From NCBI RefSeq assembly GCF_027107535.1, contig NZ_CP114283.1, forward strand, positions 7,936,001 to 8,000,000: DNA of 64,000 bases, given 5' to 3'. This DNA is from Streptomyces aurantiacus. Lineage in GTDB: Bacteria > Actinomycetota > Actinomycetes > Streptomycetales > Streptomycetaceae. A model generated the notes under the pieces. It saw only the letters and a list, made by a program, of their open reading frames with translations, was not told the DNA's origin and made no database searches. The stretch's first letter is position 1. Every line of letters begins with the position of its first letter. Both the position numbers and the translations under genes were made by a program. Shown here piece after piece: positions 42,085 through 50,558 of the stretch.

Positions 42085-42477
42085 TCAGCAGTCCCGGAAC
42101 TCCGGCGACTGGTTCAGCAGCTGACTGCGCACCGACGTGAAGCGGGCCAGAGTGTCGTCCACCGAGCCGTCCAGCGGGAACACTGCCACCCGGTGGCAGT
42201 TCTGGAAGGCCAGGCGTACGCCGAAGTGCCGCTGCAGCGCACCGCGTATCGCGTCGCTCGCGAGCGCACGCAGCAGCTGGCCACGCGCCTGCTCGTCCGG
42301 CGGAGGCGTCTGGTTGTCGGCGAAGTTGCCGCCGTCCACCTTCAGCTGAGCCACCAGGGAGCTGACCATCTCCCATGCGTAGGGCAGGGAGGTCCGGACG
42401 CAGTCGACGAATTCCGCTTCGTCGACCTCGCCTCGCTCGGCCTTTTCGAGTAGGGCCGGTGAGACGTCCAGCGACAT
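42085..42477 (-). CDS. SCO5389-family protein
   Basis: 130-residue cytoplasmic protein of unknown function, conserved in streptomycetes under the name SCO5389 family. Start ATG 42477 (MSLDVSPALLEKAERGEVDE) with GGAGAA upstream; the longer frame is spurious. Mostly helical: DEAEFVDCVRTSLPYAWEMVSSLVAQL, then RGQLLRALASDAIRGALQRHFGV. It ends with Cys (EFRDC). Divergent from nucS across 287 bp. Confidence 0.8.
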   Translation of the reverse strand: MSLDVSPALLEKAERGEVDEAEFVDCVRTSLPYAWEMVSSLVAQLKVDGGNFADNQTPPPDEQARGQLLRALASDAIRGALQRHFGVRLAFQNCHRVAVFPLDGSVDDTLARFTSVRSQLLNQSPEFRDC

Positions 42478-42764
42478 GGGTTCTCCTCTCGCACCCCCTC
42501 GGCCGAGGGGGTTGACGGACAGGTAAGGAGACCGTGACGCCGAACACGCTGAGTACACGCGTCGCGACCTCCCGTTTATACGGTAGGCAACTGTTCGTGG
42601 CCGCACCAGGACATTGAGAAACCAGGCCAGTCCCAACGTGCACACAACCGGCCACTTTCGAACAGGGCTTATCCGGGGAAACAGGGGCGACCGGAAGAGT
42701 CGCGGTCAACGAGCCACCCGGGCGGATCGCGCCGACCCGTTCCGGTCGAGTAGCGTTGCCGACC

Positions 42765-43445
42765 ATGCGTCTCGTCATTGCCCGCTGCTCCGTTGACTAC
42801 GCGGGCCGGCTCACCGCCCATCTCCCGTCGGCCCCCCGCCTCATCCTCGTGAAGGCGGACGGCAGTGTCTCGATCCATGCGGACGACCGGGCCTACAAGC
42901 CCCTCAACTGGATGTCGCCGCCCTGCACTCTGAAGGAGGGTCCGGGGGACGGTGAAGGCACTGCGGGTGTCTGGACCGTCATCAACAAGGCGGGCGAGAA
43001 GCTCATCATCACCATGGAGGAGGTCCTCCACGACTCCTCGCACGAGCTCGGCGTGGACCCCGGCCTGATCAAGGACGGCGTGGAGGCGCACCTCCAGGAG
43101 CTCCTGGCCGACCGCATCGACACCCTCGGAGAGGGCTACTCGCTGATCCGCCGCGAGTACATGACGGCCATCGGCCCGGTCGACATCCTCTGCCGCGACG
43201 CGGAGGGCCGTACCGTCGCCGTGGAGATCAAGCGGCGCGGCGAGATCGACGGCGTGGAGCAACTGACGCGCTACCTGGAGCTGTTGAACCGCGACCCGCA
43301 CCTCGCGCCGGTCCGCGGCATCTTCGCCGCCCAGGAGATCAAGCCCCAGGCGCGCGTCCTCGCCACGGACCGGGGCATCGGCTGCGCGGTCCTCGACTAC
43401 AACGCGCTGCGGGGCATCGAGGACGACAAGCTGCGGCTGTTCTGA
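42765..43445 (+). CDS. nucS: NucS (EndoMS) mismatch endonuclease
   Basis: Mismatch-specific double-strand endonuclease that replaces MutS/MutL in actinobacteria, acting with the DNA clamp. 226 residues. N-terminal DNA-binding domain ([21 protein letters not shown]), linker, C-terminal RecB-like nuclease with [29 protein letters not shown] (D...ExK motif). The C-terminus ends DDKLRLF, a clamp-binding-like hydrophobic end. TAGCGT (42751-42756) ends 8 nt before the ATG with no ribosome-binding site, so leaderless. Confidence 0.95.
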   Translation: MRLVIARCSVDYAGRLTAHLPSAPRLILVKADGSVSIHADDRAYKPLNWMSPPCTLKEGPGDGEGTAGVWTVINKAGEKLIITMEEVLHDSSHELGVDPGLIKDGVEAHLQELLADRIDTLGEGYSLIRREYMTAIGPVDILCRDAEGRTVAVEIKRRGEIDGVEQLTRYLELLNRDPHLAPVRGIFAAQEIKPQARVLATDRGIGCAVLDYNALRGIEDDKLRLF

Positions 43446-43461
43446 CGGCCACGAGGCCGCT

Positions 43462-43522
43462 CGTACGGCATGACAGTGGGCCGGGTCCTGTGGAGGGACC
43501 CGGCCCACTGTCATGCCGTACG
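43462..43522. terminator. 27-bp perfect inverted repeat terminator
   Basis: 43462-43488 pairs perfectly with 43496-43522 over a 7-nt loop; the arm begins CGTACGGCATGACAGTGG. It lies 17 nt after nucS and 25 nt after the convergent P-loop gene, so it should terminate both. It is one of the longest perfect stems in the window. Confidence 0.85.
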
Positions 43523-43546
43523 TACGCGGTCGTCGTGCCCCGCCGC

Positions 43547-46093
43547 TCAGATCACCGGCGACGTGCCGACCGTGCCGGAGCCGGCGGGTGCGCCGGTGTC
43601 CGCCGGGCTGCTCGCGACGCTGCCGGTCTCGGCCGGGCTGGATGCCGGGCCGCTGGCCGAGTCCGAGGTCTCCGGGGTCGACGGCGGTGTCTCGCTGGGC
43701 TCCCCGGAGGGCCCGGTCGGCGTAGGAGTCGGCGTCGGGGTCGGGGTGGGCGTCGGCGTGGGCGTCGGCTTCGGCGAGGTCGGCGGCCTGGGTGAGGTCG
43801 GCGGCTTCGTCGTGGACTTGCTCGGGCTCGGCTCCTTCGACCCGCTCGGGTCGTCCGACGGCTCGGTGCTCGCAGTCGGCGTCGGGTCGTCGTCGGTCCC
43901 GAGGACACCGTCCTCGCCCGGGTCGGCCGGCCGGTTCGTCGAGTCCGCGTCGCTGCTGCCCTTCCTCGGCCGTTCCGCGCCGAGTCCGTCGCCGCCCTCG
44001 CCCGCGCTGGCCGACGGGTTGACGCCGACCTTCTCCGACGGGGTGTTGTCGTCCGGGTTGGAGGTCGCTCCGAGCGTCACCACCGTGCCGAGCACGGCGG
44101 CGAGCAGAGCGCCCGCCCCGGCCGCCACCAGATTGCGCCGGGTGCCGTGGACCAGGCCCTTGACCCCGCCGGTCTTCGCCGAGGAGGAGGACCCGGTCCG
44201 GTGCGTGATCAGTGTGGCGGGCTCGCCGGGCCCCTGCAGCGAGGGGACCGGTGCGAACGCGGCCGGCACGCCTCCGGGCGGTGACGCCGACTCCTCGTAC
44301 CGCGCGTCGGGCACCTCCTCGCCCGCGGTCGGGCCGATGCCCGCCGGGGGTGTGGCGCCCGCCGGAGGTGTGGTGCCCGAGCGGTCCGCGACCAGGGCGA
44401 GGGCACGTCGGCCCGCGACGGCGCCGCGCTTGTCCGCGAGGGCGCCGCGCAGGCCGATGGAGGCCTCCAGTTCGGCGCGGGCCCGGTCGAGCTGTCCGCC
44501 GCAGAGCGCCAGGATGCCCAACTCATGGTGGAAATAGGCTTGATCCGAGACCTCGCCGGAGAGCCGGGCCGCCTCGGCGCCGGAGCGCAGCGCACGCTCC
44601 CAGGCGCTCCAGTGCAGTCCCGCGGCGAACGCGGGCGCGGCCGTCCGGGCCAGCTCCACCGCGGTGGAGCTCTCCTCGTCCTCGGCGGGCGGGACGGTGA
44701 CCGGCGCCAGGGCGGTCAGCGCGGCGAGCACGGCGTCCGCCTCTGCGGAGACCCGCTCCGGGGTGACGGACGGATGCCCGGCCCACCAGGCGTAGTGCCG
44801 GGCGGCGCTGTGGACCGTTTCCCCGACGTCGGAGGCGTAGCCCGCCGCTTCCAGCTGGGTCTGTACGCCGGCCGCGAGCCGGTAGTGCGAGCCGACCGGG
44901 GTGACGAGCGCGCAGCCGACGAGCTCCGCGAGCGCGGCGTCCGCGTGCGTGTCCCCCACGAGGGCGGGCAGATGCGCCTGGTGCGGGACCTCGCCGCCCA
45001 GCGCGACGGCGAAGCGCAGGGTCGCGCGCGCCGACTCGCTGAGCCGTGAGGCGAGCAGCGCGGCGGGCGCGGCACCCTCGGCGAGCGAGGGCAGCGGCAC
45101 GTCGTGGCCGTCCTCGGCGTCGAAGGGCGCGTCCACGGGCGCGTCCTCGTAGTAGCCGAACTCGTCGAAGGCGCTCGGGTCGGCGCGCAGCTGGTCGCGC
45201 TGGCGCAGCAGGGCGCCGGCCTGGACGAAGCGCAGCGGGAGCCCCTCGGACTCGAACCACAGGTCACCGGCCCAGTTGGCCTCGTCCTCGGTCAGGACGC
45301 GGCCGACGGCCCGCTCCAGCAGTTCGAGACCGCCGCCGCGGCCGAGTCCGCCCAGGAAGACCTCTTCGAGGAGCGAGTCGGTGGACGGTGCGGCGATCTC
45401 GGGTGTCGCGGAGACCAGGAAGGCGCACTCGGGTGTCGCGTCGAGCAGGTCGTCGAGCGCGCTGCCGCCGAACTCCACGTCGTCCAGGACGACGACCGCG
45501 CCGATCTCGTGGACGAGGGCGAGCAGTTCGTCCTGTTCCGGCCGGTGCAGCGGGGCGTTGTGGACGGCCGCGAAGAGGTCGTGCAGCAGGTCGTCCGCCG
45601 TACGGCGGTGGCCGCTGAGGCGGACCACGCCGTCGGGCGCGAGGTCCGCGCAGTCGTCGGCGACGGCGTCCAGGAGCACGGTCCGGCCCGAGCCCGAGGG
45701 CCCGGTGAGCCGTACGGAGCGTCCCCGCGCGAGCAGGCGTACGAGCCTCTCGCGCTCCTCCTGGCGCTCCAGGAGCGGCAGTCTGGCCGGCGAGGCCCCG
45801 GGGGGCACGGGCGGTCGGTTCGAGCGGGCCGCCTCGGCCCGCTCGGCTGCGCTGAACTTCGTGGGCCGCGGCGGCCGCTCGCCCGGCGGGCAGAGCTCGA
45901 TCTCGCTGCCGTCGACGGGGTTGACGGTGAGCAGGTGATCGCCCGCGACGAGCTGCACGGTGCGGGCCAGTGCCGGCGTGTGCGGGGCGCTCCCCTGCCC
46001 CAGCACGTGCGTCAGAGGATCGCGTGGTGGGCGCTGTCGCGGCGCCGAGTCGTCGTGGCCGTACTCTTCGGGTCCCCGGTTCATCGGGTCCAT
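43547..46093 (-). CDS. large P-loop protein with degenerate Walker A, one membrane span and exported Pro/Thr tail
   Basis: 848 residues from ATG 46093 (GGGGGC upstream). Order: ~100 variable residues, including an FHA-like short stretch (VQLVAGDHLLTVNPVDGSEIEL); an AAA/STAND-type P-loop domain from ~105, with GPSGSGRT at 131-138 where Walker A Lys is Arg137; Walker B VVVLDDVEF; a winged-helix/helical region with TPR-like helices to ~560. A membrane helix (NLVAAGAGALLAAVLGTVVTLGA) follows, then ~200 residues rich in Pro, Thr, Ser and Asp with (TP)8 repeats, presumably outside the cell. Function unknown; signalling or wall sensing are possible. Confidence 0.75.
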   Translation of the reverse strand: MDPMNRGPEEYGHDDSAPRQRPPRDPLTHVLGQGSAPHTPALARTVQLVAGDHLLTVNPVDGSEIELCPPGERPPRPTKFSAAERAEAARSNRPPVPPGASPARLPLLERQEERERLVRLLARGRSVRLTGPSGSGRTVLLDAVADDCADLAPDGVVRLSGHRRTADDLLHDLFAAVHNAPLHRPEQDELLALVHEIGAVVVLDDVEFGGSALDDLLDATPECAFLVSATPEIAAPSTDSLLEEVFLGGLGRGGGLELLERAVGRVLTEDEANWAGDLWFESEGLPLRFVQAGALLRQRDQLRADPSAFDEFGYYEDAPVDAPFDAEDGHDVPLPSLAEGAAPAALLASRLSESARATLRFAVALGGEVPHQAHLPALVGDTHADAALAELVGCALVTPVGSHYRLAAGVQTQLEAAGYASDVGETVHSAARHYAWWAGHPSVTPERVSAEADAVLAALTALAPVTVPPAEDEESSTAVELARTAAPAFAAGLHWSAWERALRSGAEAARLSGEVSDQAYFHHELGILALCGGQLDRARAELEASIGLRGALADKRGAVAGRRALALVADRSGTTPPAGATPPAGIGPTAGEEVPDARYEESASPPGGVPAAFAPVPSLQGPGEPATLITHRTGSSSSAKTGGVKGLVHGTRRNLVAAGAGALLAAVLGTVVTLGATSNPDDNTPSEKVGVNPSASAGEGGDGLGAERPRKGSSDADSTNRPADPGEDGVLGTDDDPTPTASTEPSDDPSGSKEPSPSKSTTKPPTSPRPPTSPKPTPTPTPTPTPTPTPTPTGPSGEPSETPPSTPETSDSASGPASSPAETGSVASSPADTGAPAGSGTVGTSPVI

Positions 46094-46375
46094 AGGTCCA
46101 AGCCCCCCAAAAGCGTCGTGTGCCGAGCCCCTCCCGGCCTTGCCGCACACTGCGCTGTCGCTTCTGGTCCGGTGCCCGCTCACGGGTTCGTCATTACGCG
46201 GGCAGCCGAACCCTAAACCTTCGCACAGTATCTACGAACACACGGGGTACCGCGCCGTCCGAGACGTCACAGCTTCGTGAGGATTGTTCACCGGGTACGG
46301 GTTCGTACGCGGCTTCCTATCCGATCTTCGCCGTTTGCGACAGTGACGCCGTGTCACATCCGGAGAGGGGCGGAA

Positions 46376-46699
46376 TCACACACGGGGCAGCGATTCGACG
46401 CCGATTCCGCCCTCGATCGCCAGGATCCGGTGGAGGCGGGTGGCCACCAGCAGGCGCTGCATCTGCGGCGGGACGCCGCGCAGCACAAGCCTCCGGCCGC
46501 ACCGCCCCGCCCGCCGGTGGGCCCCCATGATGACACCGAGCCCGGTGGCGTCCCAGGAGTCCAGCTCTGACAGGTCGAGCACCAGGTCGCCGGCTCCGTC
46601 GTCGACGGCCGAGTGCAGGACCGTACGGGCGTCCGCCGCGCTGCGGACGTCGAGGCGGCCCCCGACGACCAGCTCGGCGTGGTCGCCCCTGATGTGCAT
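46376..46699 (-). CDS. STAS-domain anti-anti-sigma factor
   Basis: 107-residue SpoIIAA-like protein. Beta-alpha STAS fold with HAELVVGGRLDVRSAADARTV and LDLSELDSWDATGLGVIMGAHRRA. The phosphoacceptor position of DSSGLG is Thr52 here (DATGLG), which can still be phosphorylated by an RsbW-type kinase. Start ATG 46699 has GGGGAG 6 nt upstream. Likely regulates a SigB-like stress sigma factor. No partner kinase is in the window. Confidence 0.86.
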   Translation of the reverse strand: MHIRGDHAELVVGGRLDVRSAADARTVLHSAVDDGAGDLVLDLSELDSWDATGLGVIMGAHRRAGRCGRRLVLRGVPPQMQRLLVATRLHRILAIEGGIGVESLPRV

Positions 46700-46874
46700 A
46701 TGCGCTCCCCGAGAGTGCGTATTCGTACTCAGCGTCTTCGTCGTGCCCTGTGTTGCCAGGACTGACTGCCGTACCGGGGCAGAAGTTGCCCTCTGTGAGC
46801 GAACCGATACCGAATTCACTCCTACGAGTGGCGCCGTGACCGGTCGAAGATCACCAACAGAGTCAGTACGTGCA

Positions 46875-47723
46875 TCAGTACGTGTAGAAGCCCTGCCCGC
46901 TCTTGCGCCCGATGTCACCGGCATCAACCATCCGGCGCATCAGTTCCGGCGGTGCGAACTTCTCGTCCTGGGACTCGGTGTAGATGTTGCCCGTCGCGTG
47001 CAGCAGGATGTCGACGCCCGTGAGGTCGGCGGTGGCGAGGGGTCCCATGGCGTGACCGAAGCCCAGCTTGCAGGCGAGGTCGATGTCCTCGGCGGTGGCC
47101 ACGCCCGACTCGTACAGCTTGGCCGCCTCGACGACGAGGGCCGAGATGAGCCGGGTGGTCACGAAGCCCGCCACGTCACGGTTGACGACGATGCAGGTCT
47201 TGCCGACCGACTCGGCGAACTCCCGGGCGGTGGCGAGCGTTTCGTCGCTCGTCTTGTAGCCGCGGACGAGCTCGCAGAGCTGCATCATCGGGACCGGCGA
47301 GAAGAAGTGGACGCCGACGACGCGCTCCGGGCGCCCGGTGGCCGCCGCGATCTTGGTGATCGGGATGGCGGAGGTGTTGGAGGCCAGTACGGTCTCGTCC
47401 TTCACCAGCCCGTCGAGCGTCCGGAAGATCTCGTGCTTGACTTCCAGCTTCTCGAAGACGGCCTCGACGACGATGTCGGCGTCGGCGGCCGCGTCCAGAT
47501 CGGTGGTCGTGGTGATGCACCCCAGCGCCGCCCCGGCCGCGTCCGCGTCCAGCTTCCCCTTGCTCACGAACCTGTCGAACGAGGCCTTGATGCCGTCGGT
47601 GCCACGGGTCAGCGCCTCGTCGGTGACATCCCGCAGGACGACGTCCCAGCCGGCCTGCGCCGAGACCTGGGCGATACCGGAACCCATGAGTCCGGCTCCG
47701 ATGACGGCGAGCTTCCGTGCCAC
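46875..47723 (-). CDS. 3-hydroxybutyryl-CoA dehydrogenase
   Basis: NAD(P)-dependent reduction of acetoacetyl-CoA to 3-hydroxybutyryl-CoA or the reverse. 282 residues: Rossmann motif VIGAGLMGSGIAQ, VVEAVFEKLEVKHEIF, LASNTSAIPIT, GVHFFSPVPMMQLCELV, then the C-terminal dimer domain ending KSGQGFYTY. GTG start at 47723 has GGGGAG 8 nt upstream. Usually named hbd or fadB2; supplies 3-hydroxybutyryl-CoA to the ethylmalonyl-CoA route in streptomycetes. Confidence 0.93.
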   Translation of the reverse strand: MARKLAVIGAGLMGSGIAQVSAQAGWDVVLRDVTDEALTRGTDGIKASFDRFVSKGKLDADAAGAALGCITTTTDLDAAADADIVVEAVFEKLEVKHEIFRTLDGLVKDETVLASNTSAIPITKIAAATGRPERVVGVHFFSPVPMMQLCELVRGYKTSDETLATAREFAESVGKTCIVVNRDVAGFVTTRLISALVVEAAKLYESGVATAEDIDLACKLGFGHAMGPLATADLTGVDILLHATGNIYTESQDEKFAPPELMRRMVDAGDIGRKSGQGFYTY

Positions 47724-48058
47724 AGTCCGACTCCCCTTAACACGCTGTTCAAATTGCCTCTTCGGCGGACCCTAGCGTCCGTGAGGGGCTGTGTGACCGG
47801 GAAGTAACGCGCGTCACGTCTCATCTGACGGACATCACACCGAGAGGCTCATTGCGCCGCCCGTACGGCGTAGTTGAGGACCTTCTCACGCAAAAGGTCC
47901 CCCATGTCCGCAAGGAGGACCGACACCCCCGGGACACCTCGGACGGAGGAGCGGCGCCCGGTCCCCCGTCCGCTTCGGCGTCGTCGGCGGCGGCTGCCTC
48001 GCCGTGACGGTGGGCACACCTGCGCTCCGGACGACGGGGGCGTAACTACGCTGGCCGC
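47724..48058. other. 335-bp divergent promoter region
   Basis: No gene; a 65-codon frame here lacks coding character. On the minus strand GTCACA (47797-47792) and TAGGGT (47774-47769), 17 bp apart, form a good promoter for the dehydrogenase gene. On the plus strand TACGCT (48047-48052) ends 6 nt before the adenosyltransferase ATG. Confidence 0.6.
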
Positions 48059-48631
48059 ATGGTCAATCTGACGCGCATCTACACCAGGACCGGCGACCGG
48101 GGCACGACGGCCCTCGGCGACATGAGCCGGACCGCGAAGACGGATCTGCGGATCTCGGCGTACGCGGACACCAACGAGGCGAACGCGGTCATCGGTACGG
48201 CGATCGCTCTCGGCGGCCTCGACGAGGAGGTCGTGAAGGTCCTCACCCGCGTCCAGAACGACCTGTTCGACGTGGGCGCCGACCTGTCCACCCCGGTCGT
48301 CGAGAAGCCCGAGTTCCCGCCGCTGCGCGTCGAGCAGTTCTACGTCGACAAGCTGGAGGCGGACTGCGACCACTTCAACGGGCAGTTGGAGAAGCTCCGC
48401 TCCTTCATCCTCCCCGGCGGCACGCCCGGCGCGGCCCTCCTCCACCAGGCGTGCACGGTGGTCCGCCGGGCCGAGCGGTCGACCTGGGCGGCGCTGGAGG
48501 CCCACGGCGAGGTGATGAACGCGCTGACGGCGACCTACCTCAACCGCCTGTCCGACCTCCTGTTCATCCTGGCCAGGACGGCGAACAAGGAGGTCGGGGA
48601 CGTGCTGTGGGTCCCGGGCGGTGAGCGCTAG
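48059..48631 (+). CDS. cob(I)alamin adenosyltransferase, PduO type
   Basis: Makes adenosylcobalamin from cob(I)alamin and ATP, supplying isobutyryl-CoA and methylmalonyl-CoA mutases. 190 residues; ATP-binding N-terminus TRIYTRTGDRGTTALGD, and the conserved FILPGGTPGAALLHQACTVVRRAER. TACGCT 6 nt upstream and no ribosome-binding site suggest leaderless translation. Its stop shares bases with the stop of the opposite gene (CTAG). Confidence 0.93.
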   Translation: MVNLTRIYTRTGDRGTTALGDMSRTAKTDLRISAYADTNEANAVIGTAIALGGLDEEVVKVLTRVQNDLFDVGADLSTPVVEKPEFPPLRVEQFYVDKLEADCDHFNGQLEKLRSFILPGGTPGAALLHQACTVVRRAERSTWAALEAHGEVMNALTATYLNRLSDLLFILARTANKEVGDVLWVPGGER

Positions 48632-49206
48632 CGCTTGGTCAGCGTCCGGGCCGGCTGTTCCTGAGCCGTGCCCGCGGGGGCCTTCTTCGGCCAGATCGCG
48701 TACGTCAGGGCGATCAGGCCGTGGATGCCCGCGGCCCGCCACGCCATGTACCGCCAGCTCTCCAGCGATCCGGTGCTGCCCGGGTCGTCGACGTACCAGA
48801 TGGCGATCTGCAGCAGGGCGGTCGCAACGGCCGCGGCCGTCACCGTGCCGAGCCACACCTTGCCCTCGTGCCGGGCCCGGGCCATGCCGTACTTCGGCGG
48901 GCCGGCCGGCCGCTCGGCGCCGGCGAGACGGTGGGCCGCGTGGCCGTCGAGCCATTTCACCGTCCGGTGGCCGTGCCCGACGGTGTAGCCGATGTAGAGC
49001 GCGGCCAGTCCGTGTTTCCAGCTCGGCTCGGCGCCGTCCTTCAGGTCCAGTGCGGTGACCACCAGCAGGACGATCTCCAGCAGTGGCTCGCACAGCAGCA
49101 GGGTCATACCCGTGCGGGGCATCTTCAGCAGGTAGCGGAAGGCCAGACCCGCGGCCAGCAGCACCCAGAAGCCGACTTCACAGACGATGATCAGCGTGAC
49201 GATCAC
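48628..49206 (-). CDS. hypothetical four-TM membrane protein
   Basis: 192 residues from GTG 49206, which has GGAG 6 nt upstream. Predicted helices at about residues 3-22 (TLIIVCEVGFWVLLAAGLAF), 33-52 (LLLCEPLLEIVLLVVTALDL), ~117-137 and ~160-178; a polar loop with KYGMARARHEGK lies between. The C-terminus is charged. I do not recognise the family; streptomycete homologues exist from memory. Convergent and overlapping by 4 bp with the adenosyltransferase gene. Confidence 0.75.
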   Translation of the reverse strand: MIVTLIIVCEVGFWVLLAAGLAFRYLLKMPRTGMTLLLCEPLLEIVLLVVTALDLKDGAEPSWKHGLAALYIGYTVGHGHRTVKWLDGHAAHRLAGAERPAGPPKYGMARARHEGKVWLGTVTAAAVATALLQIAIWYVDDPGSTGSLESWRYMAWRAAGIHGLIALTYAIWPKKAPAGTAQEQPARTLTKR

Positions 49207-49283
49207 GACTCGCTCCTCTCGGTCACCCTTCCAGGCTCCCGTCGATCCGGGCCCTGCTCGTCGTCGCCAGTGACGAAACGGCA

Positions 49284-49301
49284 CTGCATCCTTCGATGTA
49301 G
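49284..49301. promoter_or_regulatory. imperfect palindrome upstream of chiS
   Basis: CTGCATC-CTTC-GATGTAG pairs at 6 of 7 positions, 58 bp before chiS. Similar dyads are seen upstream of many NarL-type operons in Streptomyces and may be an autoregulatory site. Confidence 0.35.
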
Positions 49302-49358
49302 CGGAGGACCGTCCCCCGGGATCAGGCGCCGGGCGCGCACTGCGTGTTGGATGGAGTC

Positions 49359-50558
49359 ATGGCCGTACGACTCCCCCGCCCCCACCGCGACGACGTGCGG
49401 ATCGCGCTCGCGGGTCTGCTCGGCGGCCTCCTGCTGTGGGCCATCGGTCTCGGCACCCGGCCGGACGACGAGCCGATCGTGCTCTGGGCCGGCTCTTGGC
49501 CGGTCCTGCTGCCGCTCTGTGTGATGGCCGGCTGCGAACTGCTGCGCCGGGTCCGCCCGCGTACGGTCCTCCTGGTCGGCACGGTCGCCCTGGCCTGCGA
49601 CACCGTCACGCAGGGCAGCCTGGTCACCGTCGTCATGTTCACGGACCTCGTGTACGCGTCCGTGCTGTACGGGCCGCCCGCCTCGGCCCGCCGTATCCCC
49701 TGGATCATGGGGCTGCTCTCGGTGATCGGCACCGTGGTGCCCACCGCCGTGTGGCGTGTCCCGGAGGCGGTGCTGATCGGCGTGATCATCGGCCTGGTGA
49801 CGCTCGCGCCCGCCGCCACCGGCTGGATCGTCCGCAACCACCGCGACGCCGCCGAGGCCGCCCGCCTGCGCGCCCAGCAGACCGCCCTGCTCGCCGAAAT
49901 GGACCGCAGCCAGGCCGTCAGCGCCGAACGCGCGCGCATGGCAAGGGAGTTGCACGACATGGTGGCCAACCACCTGTCGGCGATCGCCATCCACTCCACG
50001 GCGGCGCTCTCCCTCGACGACCCGGACACCTCGAAGGAGGCCCTCGGTGTCGTCCGCGAGAACAGCGTCGCGGGGCTCGCGGAGATGCGCCGCCTCATCG
50101 GCATCCTGCGCGACAGCAGCGGCGACACGGAGCCGGTCGCCGCGCCCACTCTCGGCGGGCTCGGCGCGCTCGTGGACCACGCCCGCGCCAACGGCCTCGA
50201 CGTGCACCTCGACTGCACGCACACGTCGCTGCCGGCCCCGGTCGAGATGGCCGCCTACCGCATAGTGCAGGAATCCCTGACCAACGCCCTCAAGCACGCC
50301 TCCCCCGGCCGGGTCACCGTCGCCCTCGTCCAGCGCGAGCACGCCCTGGACGTGCGCGTCACCAGCCCGTTCGGCGGCGCCCGGGACAGCGGCCCGCGCG
50401 CTCCGGGATCCGGCGCGGGCCTGGTCGGGATGAGCGAGCGGGTCGCCCTGCTGCACGGCACGTTCGAGGCCGGCCCCGAAGGCCCCGAAGACCTGGAGGG
50501 CGGCAAGATCTGGACGGTCCGCGCCACCCTGCCGATCACCGAAGGAGAGACCGAATGA
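49359..50558 (+). CDS. chiS: NarL-type sensor histidine kinase (ChiS)
   Basis: 399 residues. About five predicted membrane helices (residues ~12-130), a linker coil (AAEAARLRAQQTALLAEMDRSQ), the HisKA_3 dimerisation motif with phosphoacceptor His in MARELHDMVANHLSAIAIHS, and a HATPase domain (RIVQESLTNALKHA; GAGLVGMSERVALLHG). Start ATG 49359; GTG 49344 is an alternative. It overlaps chiR by 4 nt (ATGA) and precedes chiC, as in S. coelicolor, where ChiS/ChiR is proposed to control chitinase. Confidence 0.9.
   Translation: MAVRLPRPHRDDVRIALAGLLGGLLLWAIGLGTRPDDEPIVLWAGSWPVLLPLCVMAGCELLRRVRPRTVLLVGTVALACDTVTQGSLVTVVMFTDLVYASVLYGPPASARRIPWIMGLLSVIGTVVPTAVWRVPEAVLIGVIIGLVTLAPAATGWIVRNHRDAAEAARLRAQQTALLAEMDRSQAVSAERARMARELHDMVANHLSAIAIHSTAALSLDDPDTSKEALGVVRENSVAGLAEMRRLIGILRDSSGDTEPVAAPTLGGLGALVDHARANGLDVHLDCTHTSLPAPVEMAAYRIVQESLTNALKHASPGRVTVALVQREHALDVRVTSPFGGARDSGPRAPGSGAGLVGMSERVALLHGTFEAGPEGPEDLEGGKIWTVRATLPITEGETE

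Noticed and set aside
42756..42764. TTG start for nucS
   Set aside because: TAGCGT ends at 42756 and the family begins [11 protein letters not shown] 42765 is a better leaderless start.
46184..46213. GGGTTCG/CGAACCC dyad upstream of the P-loop gene
   Set aside because: Seven-base arms with a 16-nt spacer could arise by chance; no promoter elements align with it.
47874..48071. 65-codon plus-strand frame before the adenosyltransferase gene
   Set aside because: Arg/Pro-rich, overlaps the leaderless promoter and start of the adenosyltransferase gene, and has no family resemblance.
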